Shown here in pieces: positions 1 to 9,499 of a stretch of 64,000 nucleotides of DNA. The stretch spans positions 3,968,001-4,032,000 of the forward strand of contig NZ_CP047025.1 of the NCBI RefSeq assembly GCF_009796845.1. The letters are read 5' to 3'. The stretch comes from Cobetia sp. L2A1 (GTDB lineage Bacteria > Pseudomonadota > Gammaproteobacteria > Pseudomonadales > Halomonadaceae). Both the position numbers and the translations under genes were made by a program. Positions within the stretch are counted from its first letter, which is position 1. Every line of letters begins with the position of its first letter. The notes beneath the pieces are model-generated. The model was not told the DNA's origin. It did not search any database and worked only from the letters and a program-made list of their open reading frames with translations.

Positions 1-2
1 TG

Positions 3-404
3 GAGCAGGTGCTGGTCAATCTGCTGGGCAATGCGCTGGATGCCCTGGCAAGCCCGATAGCGGAGCACTCGCGACCGCCCTGCATTCAGGTGGAATTGCG
101 TGAGACGACGATCGACGCCAAGGCCATTGTCATACTGGAAGTGCATGACAACGGCCCCGGACTCGCGCCAGCGCAACTGGCACGCGTCTTCGAGCCCTTC
201 TATACCCAGCGCGCCGACGGCCAAGGGCTCGGACTCGGGCTATCGATCAGCGCCCGCATTGTCAGTGATCTCGGCGGTACGCTCGAGGCACACCCCTCTC
301 CGCTGGGTGGCGCACTGTTTCGGCTGACACTGCCCGCTCTACAGGCCAATACCACCGCACAGATGCCACCTGACTTTTCCAACATATCCCGGGAGCCGAC
401 GTGA
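3..404 (+). CDS. Sensor histidine kinase, C-terminal part (cut by window edge)
   Basis: This is the last part of a two-component sensor kinase; the start lies before base 1. The visible residues are the HATPase_c domain: an N box (NLLGNALDA), a G1 box (DNGPGL), an F box (FEPFYT) and a G2 box (GLGLGLSI), so it binds ATP and phosphorylates its own His, which is out of view. The stop overlaps the GTG start of the sigma54-type response regulator by four bases, so the two are co-translated partners. Kinases paired with such regulators include DctB (C4-dicarboxylate sensing). The sensor domain is not visible, so the ligand is unknown. Family certain, specificity uncertain. Confidence 0.9.
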   Translation, partial: EQVLVNLLGNALDALASPIAEHSRPPCIQVELRETTIDAKAIVILEVHDNGPGLAPAQLARVFEPFYTQRADGQGLGLGLSISARIVSDLGGTLEAHPSPLGGALFRLTLPALQANTTAQMPPDFSNISREPT

Positions 405-1873
405 CCTCATCACCTGAGCATGCCAACGATACTGCGACCTCATCCGCCGTCATGCAGGTGCTGGTGATTGATGACGAGCCCGCGCTACGCGACAGTCTGA
501 GTCAGAGCCTGATGCTGGCTGACTACACCACCCTGCCACTGGCGAGTGCGGAACAGGCGCTCGAGTTGCTCCGCCGCGAGACGCCCTTTTATGGCGTGGT
601 GATTACCGATGTTCGTATGCCGGGCATGGATGGCCTGAGTCTTTTACGCGCCGCCCGTGAGCTGGATGACGAGCTACCGGTGATCGTGATGACCGGCCAC
701 GGAGACATCGATACGGCAGTGTCTGCCATGCAGGCAGGTGCCTGGGACTTCATCGAGAAGCCGTTCGATCGTGAGCGGCTATTGGACGGCGTGCGCCGTG
801 CTGTGGCGGCGCGAAGGCTGGCGCTGGAAAATCGCTCGCTACGTGCGCAACTGGAAACTCAGCGCAATAGCGCTGGCCCACGCCTGGTGGGTAGCAGTGA
901 AGTGATTCAGCGGTTGGATGCTCAGGTATCACGCTTGGCACGCGTGGATGCCGATACCCTGCTGTTTGGCGAGACAGGCGCCGGCAAGGACCGCGTCGCT
1001 CGCTGCCTGCATGAGCGCAGCGCACGCGCCAGCAAACCCTTCGTGGCCCTCAACTGTGGTGGCATGCCAGAGACGCTGATCGAATCAGAGCTATTCGGCC
1101 ATGAGAAAGGGGCCTTTACCGGCGCCAGCGTGCAGCGCATCGGCAAGTTGGAACACGCCGACGGAGGCACGCTTTTTCTCGATGAGATCGAGTCAATGCC
1201 GCTATCGCTGCAAATCAAGCTGCTGCGGGTGTTGCAGGAGCGCAGTATTGAACGACTCGGCAGCAATACCTCACACCCGATAAACATCCGCGTCATCGCC
1301 GCGACCAAGCGCGATCTGCGTGAGGCCGCCAGTGCGGGCGAGTTCCGCGAAGATCTCTACTATCGCCTGAATGTCGTCACACTCTATCTACCGCCCTTGC
1401 GCGAGCATGCTGAAGATATCCTGCAACTGTTCCGCCACTTCGCGATTCTTGCCAGCGAACGCACAAGTCTTGAGGTACCCCCCCTCGATGCGACGACTCT
1501 ACAGGCGCTATTGAGTCACGACTGGCCGGGCAATGTGCGCGAATTGCGCAACTGTGCCGAGCGGCATGTACTGCTGGGCGGGCTGGAGGGCAATATCGGT
1601 GACAGCATGGCGGAAGGACGCGCACTATCCGGGCCATCAGAAAAGCCCGGCGAGCAAGCCGGTGGCTCTGTGGAGAATGTCGTTGGCAATGCAACGACAG
1701 GATTGACGCTTCCGGCGCGCATGGAGGCCTTCGAAGCCACGCTGATTCGCGAGGCGCTGGCCGCCTGTCAGGGCCAGGTCGTGCTGGTCTGCGAGCATTT
1801 GGGACTGCCGCGCAAGACCCTCTACGACAAGCTAAAGAAGCATGGGCTGAGCGCCGAGTCTTATCGCATCTGA
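401..1873 (+). CDS. Sigma54-dependent response regulator, DctD-like
   Basis: This is a 490-residue NtrC-family activator. An N-terminal extension of about 18 residues precedes a receiver domain with acidic IDDE and phospho-acceptor Asp about residue 70 (ITDVRMPG). The AAA+ domain has Walker A GETGAGKD (190-197), the sigma54-contact loop GAFTGA (237-242) and Walker B TLFLDEIE (257-264). The C-terminal Fis-type helix-turn-helix lies around residues 440-485. When phosphorylated it should remodel sigma54-RNA polymerase at enhancer-dependent promoters. The GTG start overlaps the kinase stop. The arrangement resembles DctB/DctD, but no DctA or DctPQM transporter is in view, so the regulated pathway is inferred only. 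Confidence 0.88.
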   Translation: MTSSPEHANDTATSSAVMQVLVIDDEPALRDSLSQSLMLADYTTLPLASAEQALELLRRETPFYGVVITDVRMPGMDGLSLLRAARELDDELPVIVMTGHGDIDTAVSAMQAGAWDFIEKPFDRERLLDGVRRAVAARRLALENRSLRAQLETQRNSAGPRLVGSSEVIQRLDAQVSRLARVDADTLLFGETGAGKDRVARCLHERSARASKPFVALNCGGMPETLIESELFGHEKGAFTGASVQRIGKLEHADGGTLFLDEIESMPLSLQIKLLRVLQERSIERLGSNTSHPINIRVIAATKRDLREAASAGEFREDLYYRLNVVTLYLPPLREHAEDILQLFRHFAILASERTSLEVPPLDATTLQALLSHDWPGNVRELRNCAERHVLLGGLEGNIGDSMAEGRALSGPSEKPGEQAGGSVENVVGNATTGLTLPARMEAFEATLIREALAACQGQVVLVCEHLGLPRKTLYDKLKKHGLSAESYRI

Positions 1874-1923
1874 AGGGGGTATTCATCACGGCGTTCAAGC
1901 CCGGATGCTGACACTCCCACGTT

Positions 1924-2631
1924 TCAGACCCCGGCCATCAGGCGCGACAAGCCCGCTCCAAAAACGGAGAGCGGCCCTTGCAAGTGCAGAATATTCACCA
2001 GTACCTGCAAGGGTGGCAACCACGGACTCATCGCACCGATCACCACCACCATTGCCAGCGAATTGCCGGGCTGACGATAGTCGAACAACTTGAAGGCGGT
2101 ACCAAAGCTCTTCTTGAGACGAGCCCCCACCATGTCGACGCTGTACATCTCATCGAGTAGCAGGTGGATCATCGCGCCGAACAGCAGCGCCGCCCCTTGC
2201 CACCAGGCTTGCTCTTCACTCTGCCCGAGTACCTGTAAACTGGCTGCCGTGACGCCAAGCGCACACAGCAACGAGGCCAGCAGTGAATGCCAGATGCCAC
2301 GGTGAACGGTAAAGCGCTTGAAGATCGCACTGGCGACATAGCGCACACCCATGTAGGTACCACCGCCCGCCATCAGCAGCGGGCCGGCCAACAGTCGGTC
2401 TTGCAGCAGCAGTACACAGGCCATGGTCGCCAGTACCGCAAACAAGGTGAACAGAATACGGATAGCGCGTGAGTTATCGGAATCAATGTCCGGCAGAATG
2501 CCGCCGAAGGTGGTCAGGCCGGCCAAGGGGATACCATCAACCAGCGACCAGAGACCGCCCTGCCAACCGACAGCCGCCACGATGCCGCCAGCAAAGGCAG
2601 CAACGGTAATATGGGTACGAAAATTGGCCAT
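1924..2631 (-). CDS. YdjM-like membrane-bound metal-dependent hydrolase
   Basis: This 235-residue integral membrane protein begins MANFRTH, a typical YdjM/DUF457 N-terminus with an early conserved His. Further family signatures are GGILPDIDSD (Asp pair), HRGIWHS (HRGxxHS) and a later LLDE. Hydrophobic helices cover residues about 10-30, 55-90, 110-135 and 180-225. YdjM-type proteins are predicted metal-dependent hydrolases of the inner membrane, in E. coli under LexA control; substrates are unknown. No LexA-type operator is evident upstream. An in-frame upstream extension exists, but the ATG at 2631 matches family N-termini. It converges with the response regulator gene and is separated from the carbonic anhydrase gene by a terminator-like hairpin. 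Confidence 0.8.
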   Translation of the reverse strand: MANFRTHITVAAFAGGIVAAVGWQGGLWSLVDGIPLAGLTTFGGILPDIDSDNSRAIRILFTLFAVLATMACVLLLQDRLLAGPLLMAGGGTYMGVRYVASAIFKRFTVHRGIWHSLLASLLCALGVTAASLQVLGQSEEQAWWQGAALLFGAMIHLLLDEMYSVDMVGARLKKSFGTAFKLFDYRQPGNSLAMVVVIGAMSPWLPPLQVLVNILHLQGPLSVFGAGLSRLMAGV

Positions 2632-2798
2632 GAGATACGGGTCGCGAGCCCTCGCCAAGGTTACTGGACCAGTCGCCACTTATGACTACTGGATATATGT
2701 CCAGATTATGACGCAGGCATTTCATGAAAAACAATGGCTTGTATGGGATTCGGTATGAAGATCGTGCATATCGTCTCCCTACCGTGCTCTGTCAGGAC

Positions 2799-2850
2799 GC
2801 CAAAACGCACACTCCCCCGCCAGCGTGAGCCAACAGGGGAGTGTGTGTTC
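2799..2850 (-). terminator. Hairpin downstream of the gamma carbonic anhydrase gene
   Basis: Complementary arms (acacactcccc and its partner) flank a long loop. Read on the minus strand, a short T run (gcgtttt) follows. It is placed 60-110 bases after the minus-strand carbonic anhydrase stop. Confidence 0.55.
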
Positions 2851-2911
2851 ATGTGTCTGACAACATATCCGGCGAGGTATGGGGGCTAGCGCCAGAACCT
2901 CAGATCACAGA

Positions 2912-3454
2912 CTACTCGGCATAGTCCTCGGCCAGATGCTGATCCTTCAGCTTGACGTAGTTCACCGCCGAATAGGCGAAGAATTCACGCTCACTATCCT
3001 TGATGGGGCGCAATGCCCGCGCGGGATTGCCGGCATAGACATGCCCACTTTCCAGACGCTTGCCCGGCGGCACCAATGCACCCGCCGCGATGATGACTTC
3101 ATCTTCCACCACCACACCATCCATCACGATAGCGCCCATGCCGATAAGCACACGATCGTGGATGGTACAGCCGTGCAACACAGCCTTGTGACCGATGGTC
3201 ACGTCATCGCCAATTTCCAGCGGATAGCCGCCGGGATTGAAGTCGCTGGCGTGAGTGATATGCAGCACCGAGCCGTCTTGCACGCTGGTACGCGCGCCAA
3301 TACGGATACGGTGCATGTCGCCACGAATCACGACCAGCGGCCATACCGAGCTGTCATCGCCGAGGGCAACATCGCCTAACACCACACTGGTGGGGTCGAT
3401 GAAAACCCGTTCGCCGAGACGCGGCGTCAAGCCCTTGAAGGATCGAATGCTCAT
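2912..3454 (-). CDS. Gamma carbonic anhydrase family protein (YrdA/CaiE type)
   Basis: This 180-residue left-handed beta-helix protein carries hexapeptide-like repeats throughout (for example IGDDVTIG, VLIGMGAIV, VIIAAGALV). The metal-binding His set of gamma carbonic anhydrases is visible at about H65, H89 and H94 (VLHITH and IGHKAVLH). C-terminal GNPARALRPI is a family hallmark. Such proteins are trimers; some hydrate CO2, while others (CaiE, PaaY) act as thioesterases or have no known activity. The gene stands alone with its own terminator. The ATG at 3454 gives the usual MSIRSFKG-type start. Fold is confident; enzymatic activity is not provable from sequence. Confidence 0.88.
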   Translation of the reverse strand: MSIRSFKGLTPRLGERVFIDPTSVVLGDVALGDDSSVWPLVVIRGDMHRIRIGARTSVQDGSVLHITHASDFNPGGYPLEIGDDVTIGHKAVLHGCTIHDRVLIGMGAIVMDGVVVEDEVIIAAGALVPPGKRLESGHVYAGNPARALRPIKDSEREFFAYSAVNYVKLKDQHLAEDYAE

Positions 3455-3627
3455 GCCTTACCTCCTGATTTAGGCGCCCAGACTACTGCCAGAAAGCCCT
3501 CGGCGCCAATCCCATTGACCATTGCGCTGCGTTGCCCGCGTCACCACACCATCGTTCACGGACAATTCACGCAGAACGGCTGTCGGGATATGAGGGCAGC
3601 TTGTGTGTACTGAAACGTCATACCTTG

Positions 3628-4971
3628 CTATTTGAGAAAGCTCCAGACCAGCACGACCAGCACCAACGGAATTGATACCCAGCGCAGCACACCGCGCCAT
3701 ACGCGGAAGAAGTGACGCGACGTCCCCAATCCCGCCAAGGCCAGATTCTGCGGCATCACCCAAGCGGCAAAGATGGCGATCAATAGGCCGCCCACCGGCA
3801 GAAAGAAGTCCGGTGGAATCGTCGTCACCACATCAAAGAAGTTCATCTCGCCCAACACATGCACGTCTTTGAGGCTAGAAAACGACAACACGGACAGCAG
3901 CCCCGCCGCCCACACACAGATACCCACCACGAGTGCCGCGTTACGTCGTCCCATTCCCCAGCCCTCCAGCACCTCGACAATCGGTTCAGCGATATTGATC
4001 GAGCTGGTCCAGGTCGCCAGTAACAACAACAGGAAGAACAGTGACAGCAATAGTGCACCACCTGGCAGATTGGCAAAGGCGATCGGCAGGCTGACGAACA
4101 TCAGGCCGGGACCAGACGCCGGGTCCAGGCCCTGGCTGAATACCGCTGAAAATATAGCGATACCCGCCAGCAGTGCCACGCCAATATCCAGTGCGGCAAC
4201 TGCCACAGCCGCTGTCGGTAGGCTCTGACGCTCTGGCATGTAAGCACCATAGGCCATCAGGGCACAGGCCCCGACGGCCAGGGTGAAGAAGGCATGTCCC
4301 ATTGCATTGAGCACCACGTCCAGCGTGATCGCATCCGGGTTGGGCATGAACAGCCAGCTGAGCGCTGGCACAAAACCCGGAGTGCTGATGCTATAGCCCG
4401 CGAGTGCCAGTAACAGCACGTAGAGCATCGGCATCATCAGATTGTTGAGGCGCTCCAATCCCGACGAAATACCCGCCGCCACCACACTCATGGTCATCAG
4501 CATGAACAGTGTGTGATTGAAGGTCATCGAGATAGGGTCATCAAGGAAGCCATTGAATGCAGCGCCGACTTCTGGCGGCGTCATGCCACTGAAATCGCCT
4601 TTGAGCGAATCCACCAGATATTCGATCGACCAGCCCGACACTACCGAATAGAACGACAGGATGAAGAACATGGTGATGGCGCCAAATAGCCCCAACCAAC
4701 GCCAGTGGGGTGAGCTACCGCCAGCGGTCGCCAAATAAGCCAACGCTTGCATCGGCCCACGACGCCCGGCACGCCCGATCATGATCTCCGCCATCATCAC
4801 CGGCAGGCCAAGTAACACGACGAAGCCGATGTAGAGCAGCAGGAACGCCGAACCGCCGTTCTCGCCGGTCATATAAGGGAAGCGCCAGATGTTGCCCAGC
4901 CCGACGGCAGCGCCGGTCACTGCCAGAATGAAGGCCCGGCGGCTGCCCCAGCGTTCGGTGGTTTCGCTCAT
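3628..4971 (-). CDS. Neurotransmitter:sodium symporter (NSS) family transporter
   Basis: This 447-residue LeuT-fold transporter opens with the helix-1 signature GLGNIWRFPY after a short N-terminus; roughly eleven to twelve hydrophobic helices follow. The unwound helix-1 region (AAVGLGN) would form part of the Na+ and substrate sites. Bacterial NSS proteins import amino acids or related amines with Na+, which suits a marine host, but the substrate cannot be read here. The ATG at 4971 has a GAGAG-like ribosome site about six bases upstream. A longer form would need a TTG at 4989. Monocistronic; upstream lies a 343-base gap with oligopeptidase A beyond. Confidence 0.9.
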   Translation of the reverse strand: MSETTERWGSRRAFILAVTGAAVGLGNIWRFPYMTGENGGSAFLLLYIGFVVLLGLPVMMAEIMIGRAGRRGPMQALAYLATAGGSSPHWRWLGLFGAITMFFILSFYSVVSGWSIEYLVDSLKGDFSGMTPPEVGAAFNGFLDDPISMTFNHTLFMLMTMSVVAAGISSGLERLNNLMMPMLYVLLLALAGYSISTPGFVPALSWLFMPNPDAITLDVVLNAMGHAFFTLAVGACALMAYGAYMPERQSLPTAAVAVAALDIGVALLAGIAIFSAVFSQGLDPASGPGLMFVSLPIAFANLPGGALLLSLFFLLLLLATWTSSINIAEPIVEVLEGWGMGRRNAALVVGICVWAAGLLSVLSFSSLKDVHVLGEMNFFDVVTTIPPDFFLPVGGLLIAIFAAWVMPQNLALAGLGTSRHFFRVWRGVLRWVSIPLVLVVLVWSFLK

Positions 4972-5314
4972 GTCTGCTCTCGTGGTCAAGGAACGGTGGT
5001 GAAGAAATGTGATCCAGTAACGGTCATCAAGGGCTGCAAGATAGCAGCCGCGCGGGCCAGGGCCAATGCGACGCTGGTGACTGAGCGAGACTCACGCCAG
5101 GGCGCCAGCGGTCATCTTCTGCCCACTCCTCCACCACTCCCGCCATCAGTCATCGAACGCTGCCTATCACGTCGATAGATTGAATAACGCGCCTTGTGGC
5201 CTCACATTCAGTGTATCCCCGCGGCAACGGTGGTCATGTTTTCGAATGCGCCCCAGCGCATGGCACTTTTATCTTCCTCCCGCTGCCGCCCACCTGAATA
5301 GTGTGAGGTACCGC
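4972..5314. other. Intergenic gap between the NSS transporter and prlC
   Basis: This divergent spacer carries the promoters of both neighbours by position. Open frames here lack family resemblance and good ribosome sites, including the in-frame 45-codon extension of prlC. No clear operator, repeat or RNA was seen. Confidence 0.5.
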
Positions 5315-7363
5315 ATGTCGATCAATCCCCTGCTGGAACATAACACCCTGCCGCCCTTCGATAGTCTGAAGGCCGAGCACGTCGAGCCCGCAATCAGCGA
5401 ACTGCTGGAGCATAACCAGCAGGAAATGGAACGCCTGATCGACGCGACTCGCGACGACACGCGCTGGGATAACTTTGCTGCACCGTTGGAAGCACTGGGC
5501 GATCGACTCAGTCAGGCGTGGTCGCCGGTTTCGCACCTCAACTCGACCATGAATTCGCCGGAGCTGCGTGAAGCCTATCAAGCCTGCCTCGCCAAGCTAT
5601 CGGCCTACTCCACCTGGGTCGGTCAGAACAGCGACCTGGCAGCAGCCTACCAGCGCCTTGCTGATAGCAGCGAATTCCCGACACTCGATGAGGCGCAGCA
5701 GAAAGCTATTACCAACAGCTTGCGCGACTTCCGCTTGGCCGGTGTGGATCTGCCTGACGACAAGAAGCAGCGTTATGGCGAGATCCAGGCACGTCTGTCG
5801 GAGCTGTCCAACACCTTCTCCAACCACGTGCTGGATGCCACTCAGGCATGGCACAAGGATGTCGACGAAAGCGCCCTCGTTGGCGTACCGGAAAGCGGCT
5901 TGTCGGCGCTCAAGGCCAACGCCGAATCAAAGGGACTGGAAGGCTATCGCATCACGCTCGACTTCCCGAGCTTCTTCCCTGTCTTGAGCTACGCCGAGAA
6001 TCGCGAGCTGCGTGAAGAGGTCTACACCGCCTTCGTGACCCGCGCCTCCGATAAAGGACCACAGGCGGGTGACTATGATAATGGCCCTGTCATTGAGGAG
6101 ATTCTTGCTCTGCGTCAGGAGCTGGCCGGCCTGATCGGCTTTGACGACTATGCCTCGCTGTCACTGGCCACCAAGATGGCTGATTCACCGGCACAGGTCA
6201 TTGCCTTCCTTGATGACCTGGCGACCCGTGCGGTGCCGCAGGCCCGTGAAGAGTTCAACGAGCTGGCCGCGTATGCCACCGAGAGCCTCGGCATCGATGA
6301 TCTGCAGCCGTGGGATGTCGGTTTTGCCAGTGAGAAGCTGCGTGAATCGCGCTATGCGATCAACCAGGAGCAGCTGCGCCCTTACTTCCCGGCACCGCAG
6401 GCCATCGAAGGGCTGTTTGAAGTGGTCAATCGCCTCTATGGCATCACCTTCCGCAAGCGCGACGTCTCGGTATGGCACGATGACGTCAGCTATTACGAGG
6501 TGCTGGAAGATGACGCGCCGATCGCTGGTTTCTATCTTGATCTCTACTCGCGTGAAGGCAAACGCGGTGGAGCCTGGATGGACGAGTGCCGCGTGCGTCG
6601 TCGTCGTGAAGATGGCAGCCTGCAGTTGCCGGTCGCCTACCTGACCTGCAACTTCACCCGTCCGGTGGGCAATCGTCCGGCACTGCTGACGCACGATGAA
6701 GTGGTCACACTGTTCCACGAATTCGGCCACGGTCTGCACCACATGTTGACCCGTCAGGAAGTCGCCGAAGTCTCCGGTATCAATGGCGTGGCCTGGGACG
6801 CGGTCGAGCTGCCCAGCCAGTTCATGGAAAACTTCTGCTATGAGCGTGAGGGTCTGGATCTGATTGCACGTCACGTCGATACCGGCGAACGCCTGCCAGA
6901 TGACATGCTCGAGCGCCTGCAGGCTGCCCGTAACTTCCAGGCCGCGATGACCATGGTCCGCCAGCTGGAGTTCTCGCTGTTCGACTTCCGCATGCACCAT
7001 GAACTGGACAAACCTTCTGCCAACGACGTCCAGTCACTGCTCGACGAAGTACGCAGCAAGGTTGCGGTAGTGCCGCATGTCGACTTCAATCGCTTCCAGA
7101 ATGGCTTCAGCCACATCTTTGCCGGTGGCTACGCGGCAGGCTACTACAGCTACAAGTGGGCAGAAGTGCTGTCAGCGGATGCCTTCAGCGCCTTCGAGGA
7201 GAGCGCGGTATTCGATACCGCAACAGGTTTGCGCTTCCGCGAGGAAGTGCTGGCTCGGGGTGGCTCACGTGATGCCGCCGAGCTGTTCCGAGCCTTCCGT
7301 GGCCGTGATCCGCAGGTGGATGCACTGCTGCGTCACTCGGGAATCGGCGCGCAGGCGGCCTGA
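5315..7363 (+). CDS. prlC: Oligopeptidase A (M3 family zinc metallopeptidase)
   Basis: This 682-residue cytoplasmic thimet-type peptidase degrades short peptides, including signal-peptide fragments. The zinc motif HEFGH sits at about residues 468-472, with the third ligand Glu about residue 498 (WDAVELPSQF), the same spacing as E. coli OpdA. The C-terminal YAAGYYSYKW stretch is another M3 hallmark. An ATG 45 codons further upstream is in frame, but the ATG at 5315 is preceded by a GAGG ribosome site and gives the normal N-terminus MSINPLLE. It is followed by yheV after about 136 bases. No truncation or missing catalytic residue. Confidence 0.95.
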   Translation: MSINPLLEHNTLPPFDSLKAEHVEPAISELLEHNQQEMERLIDATRDDTRWDNFAAPLEALGDRLSQAWSPVSHLNSTMNSPELREAYQACLAKLSAYSTWVGQNSDLAAAYQRLADSSEFPTLDEAQQKAITNSLRDFRLAGVDLPDDKKQRYGEIQARLSELSNTFSNHVLDATQAWHKDVDESALVGVPESGLSALKANAESKGLEGYRITLDFPSFFPVLSYAENRELREEVYTAFVTRASDKGPQAGDYDNGPVIEEILALRQELAGLIGFDDYASLSLATKMADSPAQVIAFLDDLATRAVPQAREEFNELAAYATESLGIDDLQPWDVGFASEKLRESRYAINQEQLRPYFPAPQAIEGLFEVVNRLYGITFRKRDVSVWHDDVSYYEVLEDDAPIAGFYLDLYSREGKRGGAWMDECRVRRRREDGSLQLPVAYLTCNFTRPVGNRPALLTHDEVVTLFHEFGHGLHHMLTRQEVAEVSGINGVAWDAVELPSQFMENFCYEREGLDLIARHVDTGERLPDDMLERLQAARNFQAAMTMVRQLEFSLFDFRMHHELDKPSANDVQSLLDEVRSKVAVVPHVDFNRFQNGFSHIFAGGYAAGYYSYKWAEVLSADAFSAFEESAVFDTATGLRFREEVLARGGSRDAAELFRAFRGRDPQVDALLRHSGIGAQAA

Positions 7364-7394
7364 TCTAACAGGCCATATCCGCCAGTACGTCCAC

Positions 7395-7424
7395 ACGCCC
7401 CTGACCTTTATCGGTCGGGGGCGT
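7395..7424 (+). terminator. Possible terminator after prlC
   Basis: A G+C-rich hairpin (acgcccctgacc paired with ggtcgggggcgt, loop of about five bases) lies 30 bases after the prlC stop. No convincing T run follows, so it may attenuate rather than stop transcription into yheV. Confidence 0.4.
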
Positions 7425-7499
7425 ATCATATGGCGCATTGAATGCTCTGTCTGGCTGATGCTGTCCTGACTGACCTGACCTGACCAAATAGGAGGCTCC

Positions 7500-7751
7500 A
7501 TGTCTGCCATCAAGCGCTTCATCGCTGGCGCCGTTTGCCCGCGTTGCGGAGAAATGGATCGCCTGCGTACCTGGGAGCAAAACGACATGCGCTACCGCGA
7601 CTGCGTGTCCTGTGACTTCTTCGAGCAGATAGCCATTGAGGAACCGCCGACGCTGGCCGAGATCTCCACACGGGTCAATGCGCCACGCGAGGCACCGGCA
7701 GTCGGCGAGATTCAGCCGGTCAGGATCATCGACCCCGGCAAGCGCCACTGA
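7500..7751 (+). CDS. YheV-type small zinc-ribbon protein
   Basis: This 83-residue protein carries two Cys pairs, CPRC near residue 13 and CVSC near residue 36, expected to bind one zinc ion. The middle DRLRTWEQNDMRYRDC segment is typical of the YheV family. Its biochemical role is unknown. A strong ribosome site (aggaggctcc-like, AGGAGG) precedes the ATG. It sits downstream of prlC in the same direction and ends in a strong terminator. Family call is firm, function open. Confidence 0.8.
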   Translation: MSAIKRFIAGAVCPRCGEMDRLRTWEQNDMRYRDCVSCDFFEQIAIEEPPTLAEISTRVNAPREAPAVGEIQPVRIIDPGKRH

Positions 7752-7786
7752 TGCCTGAATGCAGCGACTGTCGCTGACAGTCAGCC

Positions 7787-7822
7787 ATGAAAAAGCCCCG
7801 CCAATTGGCGGGGCTTTTTCAT
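7787..7822. terminator. Bidirectional terminator between yheV and sodC
   Basis: Perfect stem (gaaaaagccccgcc / ggcggggctttttc) with a 4-base loop and T runs in both directions. It serves yheV on plus and sodC on minus. Confidence 0.9.
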
Positions 7823-7861
7823 GGGCAGCGTAGGATTGATACGTATACGGAAAGCGCCGGG

Positions 7862-8407
7862 CTATTTGACGACGCCACAGGCCTCGCGTGCACCACCCCC
7901 CCCTAGCGTGGGTGTATCGGTGTAGTTGTCACCACCAGAATGAATCATCAGCGCATGGCCATCAAGATCACTCTCCTCGAGACGTGGCGCCAATACCGGC
8001 AAGTCGACACTGCCATCGGCATTGACGGTCAGTGCCGGTAGATCACCAAGGTGGCCTTCGCCATAGGGTCCCTGATGTGTCTCGGTACTGTCGGGATCAA
8101 AGTGACCTCCCGCCGAGGCTGCCGCGACCATTTTCCCGTCTTTCTCGGCTGGCGCACAGCTGTCGTTGGCATGCAGATGGAAGCCGTGAACACCTGCCTT
8201 CAACCCACTCAGCTTCGGTGTCAGTAGCAGTCCGCTCTGAGTATCCTCGGCCGTGATGGTCCCCACGGACTCACCGACTCCTTCGGCACTCACACGGTGC
8301 ATCTCAATCTCGGTAGAGGCCTGAGCCGCCCCACTGGCCAGGCAGGCACCCAAGGCCAGTGCAACACATGTTTTCAGCAAGGGGCGCTGCGTCGTCATGA
8401 TGTTCAT
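7862..8407 (-). CDS. sodC: Periplasmic Cu,Zn superoxide dismutase
   Basis: This 181-residue precursor dismutates superoxide in the periplasm. An N-terminal signal peptide (hydrophobic VALALGACLASGAAQA, cleavage probably near residue 27) precedes the enzyme. Metal-ligand motifs are present: GFHLHAND for copper His residues, GGHFDP with nearby HLGD for the zinc and bridging His/Asp set, and GHALMIHSGGDN for the last copper His. Two Cys for the structural disulfide (DSCAP and REACGVV) are intact. The ATG at 8407 has a GGAGAG ribosome site; a further in-frame ATG lies 3 codons downstream. An upstream in-frame start would add ten charged residues that do not suit a signal peptide. Monocistronic. 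Confidence 0.93.
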   Translation of the reverse strand: MNIMTTQRPLLKTCVALALGACLASGAAQASTEIEMHRVSAEGVGESVGTITAEDTQSGLLLTPKLSGLKAGVHGFHLHANDSCAPAEKDGKMVAAASAGGHFDPDSTETHQGPYGEGHLGDLPALTVNADGSVDLPVLAPRLEESDLDGHALMIHSGGDNYTDTPTLGGGGAREACGVVK

Positions 8408-8565
8408 AAGCAATCTCTCCAGCACGCGAGACGACACCAGAGCTTGAGATTCAAGCTCGACACTGGGTGCCGAAGCAATGAGTGATCAGTGTTACCCCTC
8501 TATGACTTCGGGGCCTACAGCGCAATGTTCAATGCCTCTCATATAATAAACTCGCCCCCACAACG

Positions 8566-8604
8566 CATACACCCCCACCAGAAGCTGGCGGGGGGTGTGT
8601 GACT
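8566..8604 (-). terminator. Terminator of metF
   Basis: C-rich/G-rich complementary arms (acaccccc / ggggggtgt) around an agaagc loop, about 45 bases beyond the metF stop. The T run is weak. Confidence 0.5.
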
Positions 8605-8647
8605 AACGACTTTTCGGAGCAACGCTCAAGATCACCCCAACGGATAA

Positions 8648-9499
8648 TTACACGCTGGTGATGCCAAGATTCTTGAGTACCTTGAGGCATGGATCAGCCT
8701 GATTGAGCGTATAGAAGTGCAGTCCGGGGGCGCCGCCGTCCAACAGACGCTCACTCATGCGGGAAATCACTTCAGTACCAAACTGCTGGATGCTCTCGCT
8801 GTCATCGCCGTAGCTCTCGAGCTGCTTGCGGATCCAACGCGGAATATCCGCACCGCAGGACTCAGAGAAACGCGCCAGCTTGGTGTAGTTGGTGATCGGC
8901 ATGATGCCCGGAATGATAGGCTGCTCGATACCTATCGCTCGCGCACGCTCCACGAAGTGGAAGTAGGCATCTGCATTGAAGAAGTACTGAGTAATGGCGA
9001 TGTTGGCACCCGCCTCCATCTTGCGAGCGAAGTTCTCGAGATCACGCTGATGATTCTCCGCCTGCGGATGACATTCCGGATACGCTGCAACCGCGATCTC
9101 GAAATGATCACCGGTCTCTTCACGCACGAACTCGACCAGCTCATTGGCATAGCGTAGCTCACTGCGGGCACCCATCCCGGAAGGCAGGTCACCGCGCAGT
9201 GCTACCAGACGCTTGACGCCCTTTTCACGGTATTCGCCGAGAATTTCACGTAGCTCCCCGCGATCACTACCGACACAGGAAAGATGAGGCGCAGTGCAAA
9301 CCCCTCCATTACTGACGGCGTTGACGGTATTGAAGGTACGCTCACGGGTAGAACCGCCGGCACCATATGTCACGGAAAAGAATGTCGGATTGATGGCTGC
9401 CAGACGGTCGCGAACACCCATCAGCTTCTCGTGCCCCACCTCGGTATTCGGGGGAAAGAATTCAAAGCTGATACCCAATGGATGCTCACTTGCGCTCAT
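8648..9499 (-). CDS. metF: Methylenetetrahydrofolate reductase
   Basis: This 283-residue flavoprotein reduces 5,10-methylene-THF to 5-methyl-THF for methionine synthesis. It shows the family N-terminus SFEFFPP with the catalytic Glu, then SVTYGAGGS, the LRGD motif, and ITQYFFN followed by PGIMPI. Length matches E. coli MetF. The ATG at 9499 has an AGAGGG ribosome site; a longer frame upstream is not family-like. It is divergent from an AEC permease gene. An inverted repeat at 9650-9671 may be an operator. metK, the next enzyme branch of the methionine cycle, is 10 kb away on the same strand. Confidence 0.95.
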   Translation of the reverse strand: MSASEHPLGISFEFFPPNTEVGHEKLMGVRDRLAAINPTFFSVTYGAGGSTRERTFNTVNAVSNGGVCTAPHLSCVGSDRGELREILGEYREKGVKRLVALRGDLPSGMGARSELRYANELVEFVREETGDHFEIAVAAYPECHPQAENHQRDLENFARKMEAGANIAITQYFFNADAYFHFVERARAIGIEQPIIPGIMPITNYTKLARFSESCGADIPRWIRKQLESYGDDSESIQQFGTEVISRMSERLLDGGAPGLHFYTLNQADPCLKVLKNLGITSV